64,000 nucleotides of DNA from SSF14 sp046331245 (GCA_046331245.1 JAXLRH010000005.1:186001-250000); one strand, 5' to 3'; numbered from the stretch's first letter, positions 8,403 to 16,985 are shown. The notes: a model not told the origin generated them from the letters alone. Made by a program: numbers and translations.

Positions 8403-9098
8403 ATGAGCCCTCCGGTGCGCACCGACACCCTCGCCGCCGTCGCGGCCGAGGTGGCCGACTGCCGTCGATGCCCACGCCTCGTCGCCTGGCGGGAGGAGGT
8501 GGCGACCGAGAAGCGGGCGTCGTTCCGCGACGACGAGTACTGGGGCCGAGGCGTGCCAGGGTTCGGCGATCCCGCCGCGCGGCTGCTCGTCGTGGGCCTC
8601 GCCCCGGCGGCGCACGGCGCGAACCGCACCGGTCGGATGTTCACCGGCGACCGGTCGGGGGAGTGGCTCTACCGCGCCCTGTGGCGCGCCGGGTTCGCCA
8701 ACCAGCCGGAGTCGACGTCGATCGACGACGGCCTCCGGCTCGACGGCGCGTTCGTGACGTCGCCGGTGAAGTGCGCGCCGCCGGCCAACAAGCCGACACC
8801 GGCCGAGCGCGACACCTGCCGCCCCTTCTTCGACCGGGAGATCGCCCTGCTCACCGAGCTGCGGGTGGTGGTGGCGCTCGGAGCGTTCGGGTTCGCGGAG
8901 GCGGCCCGGTTGTTCGGCGTCGCACGCAAGCCGGTGTTCGCCCACGGCGCCGAGGTGGAGCTCGAGGGTGGTCGCACCCTGCTCGGCAGCTACCACGTGA
9001 GCCAGCAGAACACGTTCACCGGACGGCTCACCGAGGACATGCTCGACGCGGTGTTCGGGCGGGCACGGGAGCTCTGCGACGAGCGCCGCGCCGAATAG
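8403..9098 (+). CDS. Uracil-DNA glycosylase, family 5 (UdgB-like)
   Basis: The 231-residue protein has the type-5 glycosylase layout: CRRCPRLVAWREEVA with Fe-S cysteines near the N-terminus, the active-site GLAPAAHGANRTGRMFTGD, SPVKCAPPANKPTP with a further cysteine, TCRPFF and the C-terminal GSYHVSQQNTFTGRLT. Family-5 enzymes carry a [4Fe-4S] cluster and remove uracil and other deaminated bases, which suits a GC-rich genome. The aspartate of the classical UDG motif is replaced by alanine-rich residues, as known in the family. It is divergent from the histidine phosphatase operon, with 58 bases between starts. Confidence 0.93.
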   Translation: MSPPVRTDTLAAVAAEVADCRRCPRLVAWREEVATEKRASFRDDEYWGRGVPGFGDPAARLLVVGLAPAAHGANRTGRMFTGDRSGEWLYRALWRAGFANQPESTSIDDGLRLDGAFVTSPVKCAPPANKPTPAERDTCRPFFDREIALLTELRVVVALGAFGFAEAARLFGVARKPVFAHGAEVELEGGRTLLGSYHVSQQNTFTGRLTEDMLDAVFGRARELCDERRAE

Positions 9099-9147
9099 TC
9101 CCAACGGCCCCCTACGGGAATCGCGGCCCGATGCCGAGAACTCTCAC

Positions 9148-9360
9148 ATGCGGTCGATCGAAACGCAGTCGCCCCAGGTGGCGAGCCCGCCGAACTTCCC
9201 CCGGTCGGGCGTCGGCCTGTGGGACGCGATCGTCGGCAAGGTCGCGGTCGTCGACCAGCGGTGGTGCGAGGACGTGGCCACCCCCGTGGCGGGCATGTTC
9301 GACTTCGTCGTGCCGGTCGAGTTCGGCGCCGGTTTCAACTCGGGTGGTGCCTGCGGGTAG
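9148..9360 (+). CDS. Hypothetical 70-aa protein
   Basis: A 70-codon frame between the glycosylase and a lipoprotein gene. Third codon positions are almost all G or C, as in real genes here, which is the main reason to keep it. The protein has no recognised motif, no signal peptide and two cysteines. No clear ribosome site precedes the ATG. It ends 35 bases before the lipoprotein start. Confidence 0.35.
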   Translation: MRSIETQSPQVASPPNFPRSGVGLWDAIVGKVAVVDQRWCEDVATPVAGMFDFVVPVEFGAGFNSGGACG

Positions 9361-9395
9361 CGTTTCCGCCGACGTTCTACGTACGGAGACCCCCT

Positions 9396-9806
9396 GTGCA
9401 CGCTGGCATCCCCACCGGTTCCAAGACCCGACGCCGTCGGTCGCTCGCCTCGATGGCGCTGCTGCTGACGATGACGACGGTGCTCCTCACGGCGTGCTAC
9501 CAGAATCCCGACCCCCGCGACTGGGGCGCCGCGGCGAAGAAGAACTTCGTCGCCGGGTGCACCACCGAGGTGAAGGCGGGCGGCGGCACCACCACGACGA
9601 TCCTCATCGCGAGCAAGTCCACCTGCGAGTGCATCTACGACGACATCGCCAAGGGTGGGAAGTACCCCCTGGGTGACTTCCAGAACCTGAAGGACTACGA
9701 GGCGAAGCAGCAGTCGGCGAAGGCCGGGGCGAAGCCGCCCACGCCGCCGAAGCAGCTGACCAGCGCCATCAAGGACTGCCGCGAGGCCGGTCCCGTCGCC
9801 GGCTGA
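9396..9806 (+). CDS. Putative lipoprotein, function unknown
   Basis: From the GTG at 9396 the protein has 136 residues: a basic n-region (KTRRRRS), a hydrophobic helix and a lipobox LLTAC, so the mature protein should be lipid-anchored at the outer face of the membrane. The mature part contains three further cysteines in a GCTTEVK and CECIYDDI context and a conserved-looking C-terminus, with no named family I can assign. GGAG lies about 7 bases upstream of the GTG, which decides the start; a longer frame upstream has no signal peptide. Confidence 0.7.
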   Translation: MHAGIPTGSKTRRRRSLASMALLLTMTTVLLTACYQNPDPRDWGAAAKKNFVAGCTTEVKAGGGTTTTILIASKSTCECIYDDIAKGGKYPLGDFQNLKDYEAKQQSAKAGAKPPTPPKQLTSAIKDCREAGPVAG

Positions 9807-9821
9807 CGGCCGGTCGAGCGC

Positions 9822-11012
9822 TTAGGCGCCCTTCTTCTTCGGCATCGGGAGCCCGACGCGCACCGCCGGCTCCGCCGTCTCGGGCCAGCGCGAGCGCGAC
9901 TTCTCCGCGAGCTTGCGCATGAGCGCGATCGCTCCGGGGTCGCTGTCGCCGGGCCGGGCGATGACCGAACCGTCGGCGATCATCCGGCTCATGATCTCGC
10001 GACCGAGATCGGTGCGGACGATCGTGAGCGTCCAGTCGTTGTCCTTGCCGATGCCGCCGGTCGAGATGTCGGCGTGCTCGGCCGCGAAGTCGGGGCAGTG
10101 GTTGCACCCCTCACGCGTCCAGGCGTGGCACTCCTTGAGGTTGATCTCGTGGTAGCTGCCGTCCTTCATCCAGATCTGGAAGACGCCCTTGATGTTCATC
10201 TTGACCATCTCGGACTTCGGCAGGCCGTACTTGGCCCAGAAGAGCTCCTCGAAGATGGCGTCGTCGAACGTCTTGCTGCACAGGAGGCCGATGTTGAACA
10301 CGATCGGCTTGCCGATCTTGCCGATCTTGCGTGACCACATCGTCGGCGGCACCGACGACTGGCAGCTCATGCCGACGAGGGCCAGGCGCTTGAAGCCCTT
10401 GTCCAAGGCCTCGTCGAGCGCCAGCGTGTTCGCCGAGTACGTGTAGCGGCTGCCGGCGCCCTTGAGGATCTCCTCGCGTGTCGACGCGACGCCGGGCACG
10501 GCCTTCCACGTGGTCATGTCGTCGTTCTCGAAGAACGAGACGAGGCCGGCGTCGACGTAGTCGTGCTCGATCGCCCAGAGGAGGATGGCCGACACGAGGC
10601 CGCCGTCCTGGCCCATCTGGTGCACCATGTCGTCGGACGCCCGGGTGAGCATGATGTCCTGGTAGATGCCGGCGACCTCGTCGTCGGCGCGGTCGCGGTC
10701 GAAGAGGTGCTCGTTCGCCTGGTGCTCCCACAGGCGGAAGCGCGGGCAGGCGCGGGTGCAGCTGGTGCAGCCCTTCTCGCCGTGCACGCAGTTGTCGGGC
10801 CCCAGCTCCTCCTCGAGGTGGAACGGCGTGTAGCCGCCGGCCTCGTGGTGGTAGCCGATGACGTCGTGAGGACAGCTGATGACGCAGCCGGCGCACCCGG
10901 TGCACAGCTTCGCGTCGATCACCTCGGCCTTGAGCTCCAGCCACTGGTTCGTCCAGCGCTCGGCGCGGTTGGCGAGCGGCGGCAGGTCCGGGGTCTCGAT
11001 CACGGTCGACAT
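9822..11012 (-). CDS. FrhB/FdhB-family iron-sulfur flavoprotein (coenzyme F420 hydrogenase/dehydrogenase beta-subunit-like)
   Basis: The 396-residue protein has a ferredoxin-type [4Fe-4S] motif CTGCAGCVISCP (C37, C40, C43, C47), a second cysteine cluster (C75, C82, C85, C89), and the FrhB N and C domains with GQDGGLVSAILLWAIE and SCQSSVPPTM. A C-terminal HCPDFAAEHADISTGGIG is typical of this family. Members use FAD and Fe-S clusters to move electrons between F420 and other carriers; relatives include FpoF, BciB and F420-dependent reductases. cofC/fbiD at 37.7 kb shows F420 is probably made. TATCCT lies 7 bases before the ATG at 11012, so the mRNA should be leaderless. The electron partner cannot be named. 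Confidence 0.85.
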   Translation of the reverse strand: MSTVIETPDLPPLANRAERWTNQWLELKAEVIDAKLCTGCAGCVISCPHDVIGYHHEAGGYTPFHLEEELGPDNCVHGEKGCTSCTRACPRFRLWEHQANEHLFDRDRADDEVAGIYQDIMLTRASDDMVHQMGQDGGLVSAILLWAIEHDYVDAGLVSFFENDDMTTWKAVPGVASTREEILKGAGSRYTYSANTLALDEALDKGFKRLALVGMSCQSSVPPTMWSRKIGKIGKPIVFNIGLLCSKTFDDAIFEELFWAKYGLPKSEMVKMNIKGVFQIWMKDGSYHEINLKECHAWTREGCNHCPDFAAEHADISTGGIGKDNDWTLTIVRTDLGREIMSRMIADGSVIARPGDSDPGAIALMRKLAEKSRSRWPETAEPAVRVGLPMPKKKGA

Positions 11013-11019
11013 GAGCGGA

Positions 11020-11025
11020 AGGATA
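11020..11025 (-). promoter_or_regulatory. -10 hexamer TATCCT, leaderless promoter of the FrhB-like gene
   Basis: Read on the minus strand, TATCCT ends 7 bases before the ATG at 11012, so transcription should begin at or next to the start codon. It faces the promoter of the DUF2752 gene inside a 66-base divergent gap. Confidence 0.6.
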
Positions 11026-11064
11026 CAAGCCCGGTCTGCAGCGGGCCGAAGCCGTATCGGGCGG

Positions 11065-11070
11065 TAGCGT
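11065..11070 (+). promoter_or_regulatory. -10 hexamer TAGCGT, leaderless promoter of the DUF2752 gene
   Basis: TAGCGT ends 8 bases before ATG 11079, with no ribosome-binding purine run between, so the transcript is expected to start at the AUG. Confidence 0.55.
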
Positions 11071-11078
11071 GGTCGGCG

Positions 11079-11498
11079 ATGGAGCTGCTCCGCGACCGGT
11101 TGCGTCAGGGCCCGTGGATGTTCGCCGGCGCCGCCGTGTGCGGGTGCGTCGCGGTCGCGGTCGTCGACCCGACGCGGCACATGGTGACGCCGCCGTGCCC
11201 CATGCGCGCCCTCACCGGTTGGTGGTGCCCGTTCTGCGGCGCGACCCGGGCCGCGAGTCGGCTGTTGCGCGGTGATCTGACGTCGGCGTTCCACTACAAC
11301 GCGATGTTCCTACTGCTGCTCCCGCTCGCCGCGGCCTTCTGGTTCGCGTGGGCGTTCCCCGCCCGCTTCACCCGGCTCGATCCGCTCCGGGCGCGCGCCA
11401 CGCCGATCATCGGCGCGGCCGTCGCGCTGCTCGTCCTGTTCACCGTGGTGCGCAACACGCCGCTGGGGGACACCTGGCTGCGATATCCGGGTGCGTGA
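11079..11498 (+). CDS. DUF2752 membrane protein
   Basis: The 139-residue protein has three to four hydrophobic helices and the DUF2752 signature: PPCPMRALTGWWCPFCGATRAASRLLRGD, with the paired cysteines of CPFCGATR and an AF-HYNAMF helix start. It is an integral membrane protein of unknown function, widespread in actinobacteria and Bacteroidetes. It is divergent from the FrhB-like gene with 66 bases between the starts. Confidence 0.88.
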   Translation: MELLRDRLRQGPWMFAGAAVCGCVAVAVVDPTRHMVTPPCPMRALTGWWCPFCGATRAASRLLRGDLTSAFHYNAMFLLLLPLAAAFWFAWAFPARFTRLDPLRARATPIIGAAVALLVLFTVVRNTPLGDTWLRYPGA

Positions 11499-11509
11499 GT
11501 GGACTGAAC

Positions 11510-11523
11510 TGACCGATCGGTCA
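11510..11523. promoter_or_regulatory. Perfect 14-bp palindrome upstream of acyl-CoA dehydrogenase (TetR-type operator candidate)
   Basis: The sequence tgaccgatcggtca is its own reverse complement and ends 11 bases before the ATG at 11535. ACCGATCGGT-like palindromes are common operators of TetR-family repressors that control fatty-acid degradation genes. No TetR gene is in this window, so the regulator is unknown. Confidence 0.6.
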
Positions 11524-11534
11524 AGAATGTCCCC

Positions 11535-12770
11535 ATGGACCTGAGCTATCCCGCCGAAGCCGAGACGTTCCGCAAGGAGATCCGCACCTGGCTCGAGGAG
11601 CACCTGCCGTCGGGGTGGTTCGACGAGGGGTTCGAGATGACGCCCGAGGAGAAGAAGGCGTTCAACGAGCGGTGGACCCAGGAGCTGTTCGACGGCGGCT
11701 GGATCTGCGCGACCTGGCCGGAGGAGTACGGCGGCAAGGGGCTCACGACGATCCAGGGCGTGGTGCTCGCCGAGGAGTTCGCCCGCGCCAAGGCGCCGAT
11801 GCGCGCCGACTTCTTCGGGGACACGCTCGTCGGTCCGACGATCCTGATGAACGGCACGGAGGAGCAGAAGAAGTTCTTCCTGCCGAAGATCCTCAACGGC
11901 ACCATGCGCTGGTGCCAGGGCTTCTCCGAGCCGAACTCCGGCTCCGACCTCGCGTCGCTCAAGACCACTGCGGTGCTCGACGGCGAGGAGTGGGTCATCA
12001 CCGGGCAGAAGGTGTGGACCACGCAGGCGCAGTTCGCCGACTACTGCTTCGTGCTCGCCCGCACCGACCCGGACGTGAAGATCCAGGCCGGCATCAGCTA
12101 CCTCCTCGTGCCGATGAAGCAGCCGGGCGTCGAGGTGCGGCCCATCACCCAGCCCGACGGCACGGCCGAGTTCAACGAGGTGTTCTTCGACGGCGCGCGT
12201 TGTCCGAAGGAGAACGTCGTCGGCGGTCTCAACAACGGGTGGAAGGTCGCCAACGACACGCTCGGCTTCGAGCGCGGGATGTCGGCCACCACCGGGCACC
12301 GCCGCTTCGAGGAGGAGTTCCGCCGCATGGTGCGCGCCGCGCAGGCCAACGGCCGGATCCACGATCCGCTCATCCGGCAGGGCCTCGCCCGCTACCACAC
12401 CAAGATCCAGATCCTCCGCATCAACGGCCTGCGCAACCTCACCGCCGCGCTCACCGGCAAGCGCGACATGGGCACCGCCACGCTCGGCGCCACCAACAAG
12501 ATGTTCTGGTCGGAGATGCACCAGCAGGCGATGGAGCTCGCGCTCGACATCTACGGCGCCGACGCGATGCTCATCGACACCGGCCCCGAGGACGGCTGGC
12601 CCGGCGTCGCCCGCATCGGCGGTCGTGACGACTACCCGGTCAGCCCGATGATGACGGCGTTCTTCTTCAGCCGGTCCGAGACCATCTGGGGCGGCACCAG
12701 CCAGATCCAGCGGAACATCGTCGGCGAGCGTGTTCTGGGCCTGCCGCGGGAGCCGAAAGCCGCCAAGTAG
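11535..12770 (+). CDS. Acyl-CoA dehydrogenase family protein
   Basis: The 411-residue protein has the three ACAD domains: N-terminal helices (FRKEIRTWLEEHLP, WPEEYGGKG), the middle beta-domain with FSEPNSGSDLASLKT and VITGQKVWTT, and the C-terminal helical bundle ending in ETIWGGTSQIQRNIVGERVLGLPRE, a diagnostic signature for FAD binding. It oxidises an acyl-CoA at alpha-beta and passes electrons to ETF; the chain type is unknown. The start at 11535 lacks a strong ribosome site. A perfect palindrome just upstream suggests repression by a TetR-type regulator. It stands alone in its transcription unit. Confidence 0.95.
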   Translation: MDLSYPAEAETFRKEIRTWLEEHLPSGWFDEGFEMTPEEKKAFNERWTQELFDGGWICATWPEEYGGKGLTTIQGVVLAEEFARAKAPMRADFFGDTLVGPTILMNGTEEQKKFFLPKILNGTMRWCQGFSEPNSGSDLASLKTTAVLDGEEWVITGQKVWTTQAQFADYCFVLARTDPDVKIQAGISYLLVPMKQPGVEVRPITQPDGTAEFNEVFFDGARCPKENVVGGLNNGWKVANDTLGFERGMSATTGHRRFEEEFRRMVRAAQANGRIHDPLIRQGLARYHTKIQILRINGLRNLTAALTGKRDMGTATLGATNKMFWSEMHQQAMELALDIYGADAMLIDTGPEDGWPGVARIGGRDDYPVSPMMTAFFFSRSETIWGGTSQIQRNIVGERVLGLPREPKAAK

Positions 12771-12816
12771 GGCCTGCGTCGGCGCCGGGTGCGCGCCTCG
12801 ACTGTGTCGGTCCGAT

Positions 12817-12822
12817 TACGAT
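12817..12822 (+). promoter_or_regulatory. -10 hexamer TACGAT, leaderless promoter of the LCP gene
   Basis: TACGAT ends 8 bases before GTG 12831. This supports that GTG as the start in place of an in-frame upstream codon at 12789, which lies before the hexamer. Confidence 0.5.
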
Positions 12823-12830
12823 TCCCGTCC

Positions 12831-14426
12831 GTGCCGGTCCCTCCCCACGATGTCGAGTCGCGTCGCGCGCCCACTCGGCGTCCGCCGGCGGCCCGCTCCG
12901 GATCGGCCGATCGCCGGCCGCCGCAGCGCCCCAACCCCCGTGCCACGCCGCGTCCGGCGGGCTCGAACCGGCCCCGTTCGCGCCGTCACATGGTGCGCCG
13001 GTGGCTCGCCGTGGGCATGGGCATCCTCGCCCTTCTCTTCGGCGGCGTCGCCGCATGGGGCGTGATTCAGTTCAACCGCATCGACCGCGTCGGCGTCGAC
13101 CTCACGAAGGCCGCCGACCTCGCCCCGCAGAACTTCCTGGTGGTCGGCAGCGACACCCGTGAGCTCGGCGACGGGCCCAACGGCGCCGACGGTGGCGCCA
13201 TCTACGGCAGCAAGTCCGAGCGGGCGCCCGGCGGCAAGCGTGCGGACACGATCGTGATCGCCCGGGTCGACCCCGGCAAGGCCACCATCGAGATCCTGTC
13301 GGTGCCCCGCGACCTGTGGGTGAACACCCACGGCGGCGAGCGCATCAACAGCGCCTACAACTCCGGAGCCCAGGCGCTCGTCGACACCATCGAGTCGAAC
13401 CTCGGCATCCCGATCAACCACTACGTCGAGGTGAACTTCAACGGGTTCAAGGGGCTCGTGGAGGCCGTCGGCGGCGTGCAGCTCTACTTCGACCGGCCGG
13501 TGCGCGACTCCAACACCGGCCTCAACATCCGCAAGAAGGGTTGCTACAACCTCAACGGCGTGCAGGCCCTGGCGTTCGCCCGGTCCCGCCACCTCCTGTA
13601 CTCCGACGGCGTGAAGTGGATCAACGACCAGACGGGCGACCTCGGCCGCATCACCCGTCAGCAGACGTTCCTCCGCCACGCCCTCGCCAAGGTCTCGGGC
13701 ATGGGGCTCGACGACCTCGACTCGCTCCGCGTGCTCACCGGCGTCGCCGTCAACAACGTCAAGATCGACGACAGCCTCGGCACGAACGACATCATCCGGC
13801 TCGCCCGCAAGTTCTCCGGGTTCGACGCCAAGAAGATGGTCGTGCACCGGCTCTCCACCACGCCGTTCCGCACCTCACGCGGCGCCGACGTGCTGCAGGT
13901 CTCGAAGGAGCTGTCGAAGCCCGTGCTCGACATCTTCTCCGGCAAGGCCGCGTCCACGCAGGTCGCCACCGTGCCCACCACGGCGCTCACGCCCAAGGCC
14001 GTCACGGTCGACGTGCTCAACGGCGCCGGCGTCGCCGGCCTCGCCCGCACCGCGGCCAACCGCCTCGGGTCGCTCGGGTTCGCCATCGGCACCGTCGACA
14101 ACAGCGCTCGGGTGAAGGCCACCGTCGTCTCCTACGCCACGGGCTCGGAGGCACAGGCCAAGCTGGTCGCCTCGAAGATCTCGCCCGTGCCCGCCGTGAA
14201 GCTCGACCCGTCGCTCGCGGCCGGCAAGGTGGTCGTGAAGCTCGCCTCCGAGCTGAACGTGCCGGGCTCGTCCGACGTGGCGATCGCCGTGAACACGCCC
14301 GCCTCCGCCGGCGGCGCGGCTGCCGTCGCCACCACCGTGCCCGCCTCGGGCGCCGGCACGGCCACGCCGGAGAAGACGCTCGGTCTCAACCTGGGCGACC
14401 CGCCTCCCGGCATCGTCTGCGGCTGA
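12831..14426 (+). CDS. LytR-CpsA-Psr (LCP) family cell-wall polymer ligase
   Basis: The 531-residue protein has a basic, Pro/Arg-rich cytosolic tail, one transmembrane helix (about 57-80), and an extracellular LCP domain with FLVVGSDTRE, KRADTIVIARVDP, ILSVPRDLWV, GGVQLYFDRPVRD and ALAFARSRH. The C-terminal LytR_C domain follows with VDVLNGAGVAGLA. LCP enzymes move polyprenyl-linked polymers, such as arabinogalactan in mycobacteria, onto peptidoglycan. The DprE1/UbiA genes at 53-55 kb make this role sensible. GTG 12831 is chosen because a TACGAT -10 element is 8 bases upstream. Confidence 0.93.
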   Translation: MPVPPHDVESRRAPTRRPPAARSGSADRRPPQRPNPRATPRPAGSNRPRSRRHMVRRWLAVGMGILALLFGGVAAWGVIQFNRIDRVGVDLTKAADLAPQNFLVVGSDTRELGDGPNGADGGAIYGSKSERAPGGKRADTIVIARVDPGKATIEILSVPRDLWVNTHGGERINSAYNSGAQALVDTIESNLGIPINHYVEVNFNGFKGLVEAVGGVQLYFDRPVRDSNTGLNIRKKGCYNLNGVQALAFARSRHLLYSDGVKWINDQTGDLGRITRQQTFLRHALAKVSGMGLDDLDSLRVLTGVAVNNVKIDDSLGTNDIIRLARKFSGFDAKKMVVHRLSTTPFRTSRGADVLQVSKELSKPVLDIFSGKAASTQVATVPTTALTPKAVTVDVLNGAGVAGLARTAANRLGSLGFAIGTVDNSARVKATVVSYATGSEAQAKLVASKISPVPAVKLDPSLAAGKVVVKLASELNVPGSSDVAIAVNTPASAGGAAAVATTVPASGAGTATPEKTLGLNLGDPPPGIVCG

Positions 14427-14465
14427 CGGGTCGCGGTTCGTTCAGGCGCGGAGGGCCGTCGGGGC

Positions 14466-15701
14466 TCAGGCGCTGACGAGGCGCACGGCCTGGCGCTTGC
14501 CGCGCTGCAGCACCTTGCCCACCACGTCGGTGGCGTCGCCGACCTCGGCGTCGGCGTCGAGTTTCGTGCCGTCGAGGCGGATGGCGCCCTGCGCGAGCTG
14601 GCGGCGGGCGTCGCCCTTCGAGCTCACGAGGCTCGCGGCCACGAGGAGCTCGACGAGGTCGACCGGTCCGGCCGGCACGGCGAACTCGGGCAGATCGTCG
14701 GCGATGATCTCGCGCTGGCTGAATCGCCGGACCCACCTGTCGCGGGCCTCGTCCGCCGCCTCGGCCCCCCAGTAGAGCTCGACGATGCGATGGGCCACGG
14801 CGTGCTTCGCCGCGAACGGATCGGTGGCGAGCCGCTCGTGGAGCGCGGCGACCTCGGCGACGCTCCAGCCGCAGCACAGCTCGGCGTAGTGCGACACGAG
14901 GTCGTCGGAGATCGACATCACCTTGCCGTACTGCTCGCCGGCCGGCTCGCTGATCGCGATGAAGTTGCCGAGCGACTTGCCCATCTTGTCGGCGCCGTCG
15001 GTGCCACGGAGGAGTGGCACGGTGATCACCGTCTGCGCCGGCTTGCCGAGCTGCTGCTGGAGCTGACGCCCCACCAGGTTGTTGTAGGTCTGGTCGGTGC
15101 CGCCGAGCTCGACGTCGGCCTCGATGAACACCGAGTCGAGCCCCTGCATGAGCGGGTACATGAACTCCATGAGGGAGATCGGCTGGCCGCCCTTGTACCG
15201 CTTCGAGAAGTCGTCGCGCTCGAGCAGGCGGGCCACCGTGAGCATGCGGGTGTACCCGAGCACCTCGGAGAAGTCCATGGTGCCCAGCCACTCGGAGTTG
15301 CGGCGCACCTCGAGGCGGTCGTTCGACAGGATGCGTCGCACCTGGTCGAGGTAGGTGGCCGCGTTGGCGGTGGTCTCCTCGGCGGAGCGCACCTGCCGCA
15401 CCTCGTTGCGCCCGGTCGGGTCGCCGACCCGGCCCGTGAAGTCGCCCACGATGAGCACGGCGATGTGGCCGTGGTCCTGGAACTGACGGAGCTTGCGGAG
15501 CACGACCGCGTGCCCCAGCGTGAGGTCGGTGCCGGACGGGTCGATGCCGAGCTTCACCCGCAGCGGCCGCCCCTCGGCCCGCGCTGCGACGAGGCGCTGC
15601 GCGAGGCCGTCCCCGGGCAGCACCTCGGCAGTGCCTGCGGTGAGCTCCGCCAGCTCGGCGGCGATGTCCGGGGCGATCTCGGTCGCGTCGTCGGCAGTCA
15701 T
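14466..15701 (-). CDS. tyrS: Tyrosyl-tRNA synthetase
   Basis: The 411-residue protein is a class-I synthetase with VKLGIDPSGTDLTLGHAV (HIGH-equivalent near residue 64), the tyrosine-recognition region FMYPLMQGLDSVFIEADVELGGTDQTYN, the KMGKS signal and a C-terminal S4 RNA-binding domain (SKGDARRQLAQGAIRLDG). It charges tRNA-Tyr. Start at ATG 15701; a TATGCT hexamer is 9 bases upstream. Only 7 bases separate it from the stop of the DUF222-HNH gene, and a longer frame upstream is simply that neighbour read in another frame. Confidence 0.96.
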   Translation of the reverse strand: MTADDATEIAPDIAAELAELTAGTAEVLPGDGLAQRLVAARAEGRPLRVKLGIDPSGTDLTLGHAVVLRKLRQFQDHGHIAVLIVGDFTGRVGDPTGRNEVRQVRSAEETTANAATYLDQVRRILSNDRLEVRRNSEWLGTMDFSEVLGYTRMLTVARLLERDDFSKRYKGGQPISLMEFMYPLMQGLDSVFIEADVELGGTDQTYNNLVGRQLQQQLGKPAQTVITVPLLRGTDGADKMGKSLGNFIAISEPAGEQYGKVMSISDDLVSHYAELCCGWSVAEVAALHERLATDPFAAKHAVAHRIVELYWGAEAADEARDRWVRRFSQREIIADDLPEFAVPAGPVDLVELLVAASLVSSKGDARRQLAQGAIRLDGTKLDADAEVGDATDVVGKVLQRGKRQAVRLVSA

Positions 15702-15708
15702 GGCGGGA

Positions 15709-16977
15709 TCAGCATAGAACCCGGCGCGCGGGACTCTGCTCGCCGGGCGGTGGCGACCCGGTTCGTCGTCGGCCGTGTTGTTGGCCCCAGAGGTGTTGGC
15801 CGTTGGGGGTGGTGATCCAGGTCCAGCCATCGGTACCGATGTGGAGGTTCCAGCCGGTGCGGTGCACGACACCGTGGTGGTGGGGGCAGAGGTGGGCCAT
15901 GTGTTCGACGTTGGTGTTGCCGTGGTCTCGGGTCCAGTGGAACACGTGGTGGGCTTGGACGTGGTTGGGGTGGGCTCCGCAGCCGGGGAACACGCAGCCG
16001 CCGTCACGAACCGCGAGGGCCCGGTGTTGGGCGGCGGTGGCGGTGCGGATGGTGCGACCCAGGTCGAGGGGAACGCCGAGGGAGTCGACGACGACGGCGT
16101 GGAGGCGGGCGTCGCACATGAGCCGCATGATGCTGCCGTTCTGGAGGCGGTGGCCGTGGGGGTCGTGGGGATCGTTGGGGTGTTCGGCGGGGATGACGAT
16201 GGTGGCTTCGGTGATGCCGGTGTGGTGTCGGGTGGGGTTGGGGGCCGCGGCGCGGCGGCAGGCTTCGGCGAGCGCGAGGGCACGCAGGGTGGCGCGGCTG
16301 GGCACGGGTGCTTCGCCGTGGGTGGTCTCATTGTCGCGGAGGAACTGGCGGAACAGTTCGTCGGCGATCTGGTCGAGGACCTGTTCGGTGACCACGGCGC
16401 TGTCACCGACGAGGGTGCCGGTGAGGTAGGTGCCGTCGGGGGTGACGTTCCAGCGGAGCTGGTTGTTGGCGAGATCGTCGTTGGGGTCGTAGCCGCCGTC
16501 TTGGTCCAACAGGGCGGCGACGGTGTGGACGTGGCGGCGCCATCGTTCGAAGAGCCACCCGTCGATCATGGTGAGGAGTTCCTCTTCGAGGTCGCGGAAC
16601 TGTTCGGCGATGCGGTCGTTGACGGCGGTGGCCATGACTCGGGCATGGTCGTGGGTGATGCGGCCGTGGCGGAGCGCATCCGCGGTGTGGGGCAGATCGA
16701 CACGCAGGGTGGTGGCGGTGCGGGTGCGGGCGGTCGCGGTGTGCGGGGAGATGCCGGTGTGGCGCGACAGCCAGTGCTGGGTGCGGAGCCCGTGTTCGAT
16801 GTCGCAGGCGTCGCGGGCGTGGAGCTCGGCGAGCATGTGGCCTTCTGCGGCGTCGAGGAACCGACGTGCCGTTTCGATCGCTTCGACGCCACACATGAGG
16901 TCGTCGTTGGTGGCGGTGGTGGCGTCGAGGCCGGCGATCTTGGAGGTGGTGGTGGTGAGGTTGGGCCACTCGAACAT
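15709..16977 (-). CDS. DUF222 / HNH endonuclease (13E12-repeat type)
   Basis: The 422-residue protein has an N-terminal DUF222 region (GVEAIETARRFLDAAEGHML, LSRHTGISPHTATARTR) and a C-terminal HNH nuclease module with CVFPGCGAHPNHVQAHHVFHW, then NVEHMAHLCPHHHGVVH. The cysteines and histidines for zinc and metal are present, so a nuclease is likely intact. Related 13E12-family genes in mycobacteria are SOS-induced and move or multiply in genomes. ATG 16977 is favoured because a TATTCT -10 sits 7 bases upstream and a perfect LexA box covers the start codon; a GTG at 17001 would lie before that hexamer. The window holds a single copy. Confidence 0.88.
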   Translation of the reverse strand: MFEWPNLTTTTSKIAGLDATTATNDDLMCGVEAIETARRFLDAAEGHMLAELHARDACDIEHGLRTQHWLSRHTGISPHTATARTRTATTLRVDLPHTADALRHGRITHDHARVMATAVNDRIAEQFRDLEEELLTMIDGWLFERWRRHVHTVAALLDQDGGYDPNDDLANNQLRWNVTPDGTYLTGTLVGDSAVVTEQVLDQIADELFRQFLRDNETTHGEAPVPSRATLRALALAEACRRAAAPNPTRHHTGITEATIVIPAEHPNDPHDPHGHRLQNGSIMRLMCDARLHAVVVDSLGVPLDLGRTIRTATAAQHRALAVRDGGCVFPGCGAHPNHVQAHHVFHWTRDHGNTNVEHMAHLCPHHHGVVHRTGWNLHIGTDGWTWITTPNGQHLWGQQHGRRRTGSPPPGEQSPARRVLC

Positions 16978-16985
16978 GCGTTCGA
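16970..16985. promoter_or_regulatory. LexA/SOS box over the start codon of the DUF222-HNH gene
   Basis: TCGAAC-ATGC-GTTCGA is an exact match to the actinobacterial SOS box TCGAAC-N4-GTTCGA. Its centre covers the ATG at 16977 and it abuts the minus-strand TATTCT hexamer (16985-16990), so LexA would sit on the transcription start. Confidence 0.85.

Noticed and set aside
9822..11294. A longer FrhB-like protein starting near 11294
   Set aside because: The extension crosses the divergent DUF2752 gene and is Arg-rich; ATG 11012 has a TATCCT promoter 7 bases upstream and starts at the conserved region.
14466..16406. A fused tyrS gene with a long Pro/Thr-rich N-terminus
   Set aside because: The extra part is the DUF222-HNH gene read in a different frame, and TyrRS homologues start at the ATG ending at 15701.
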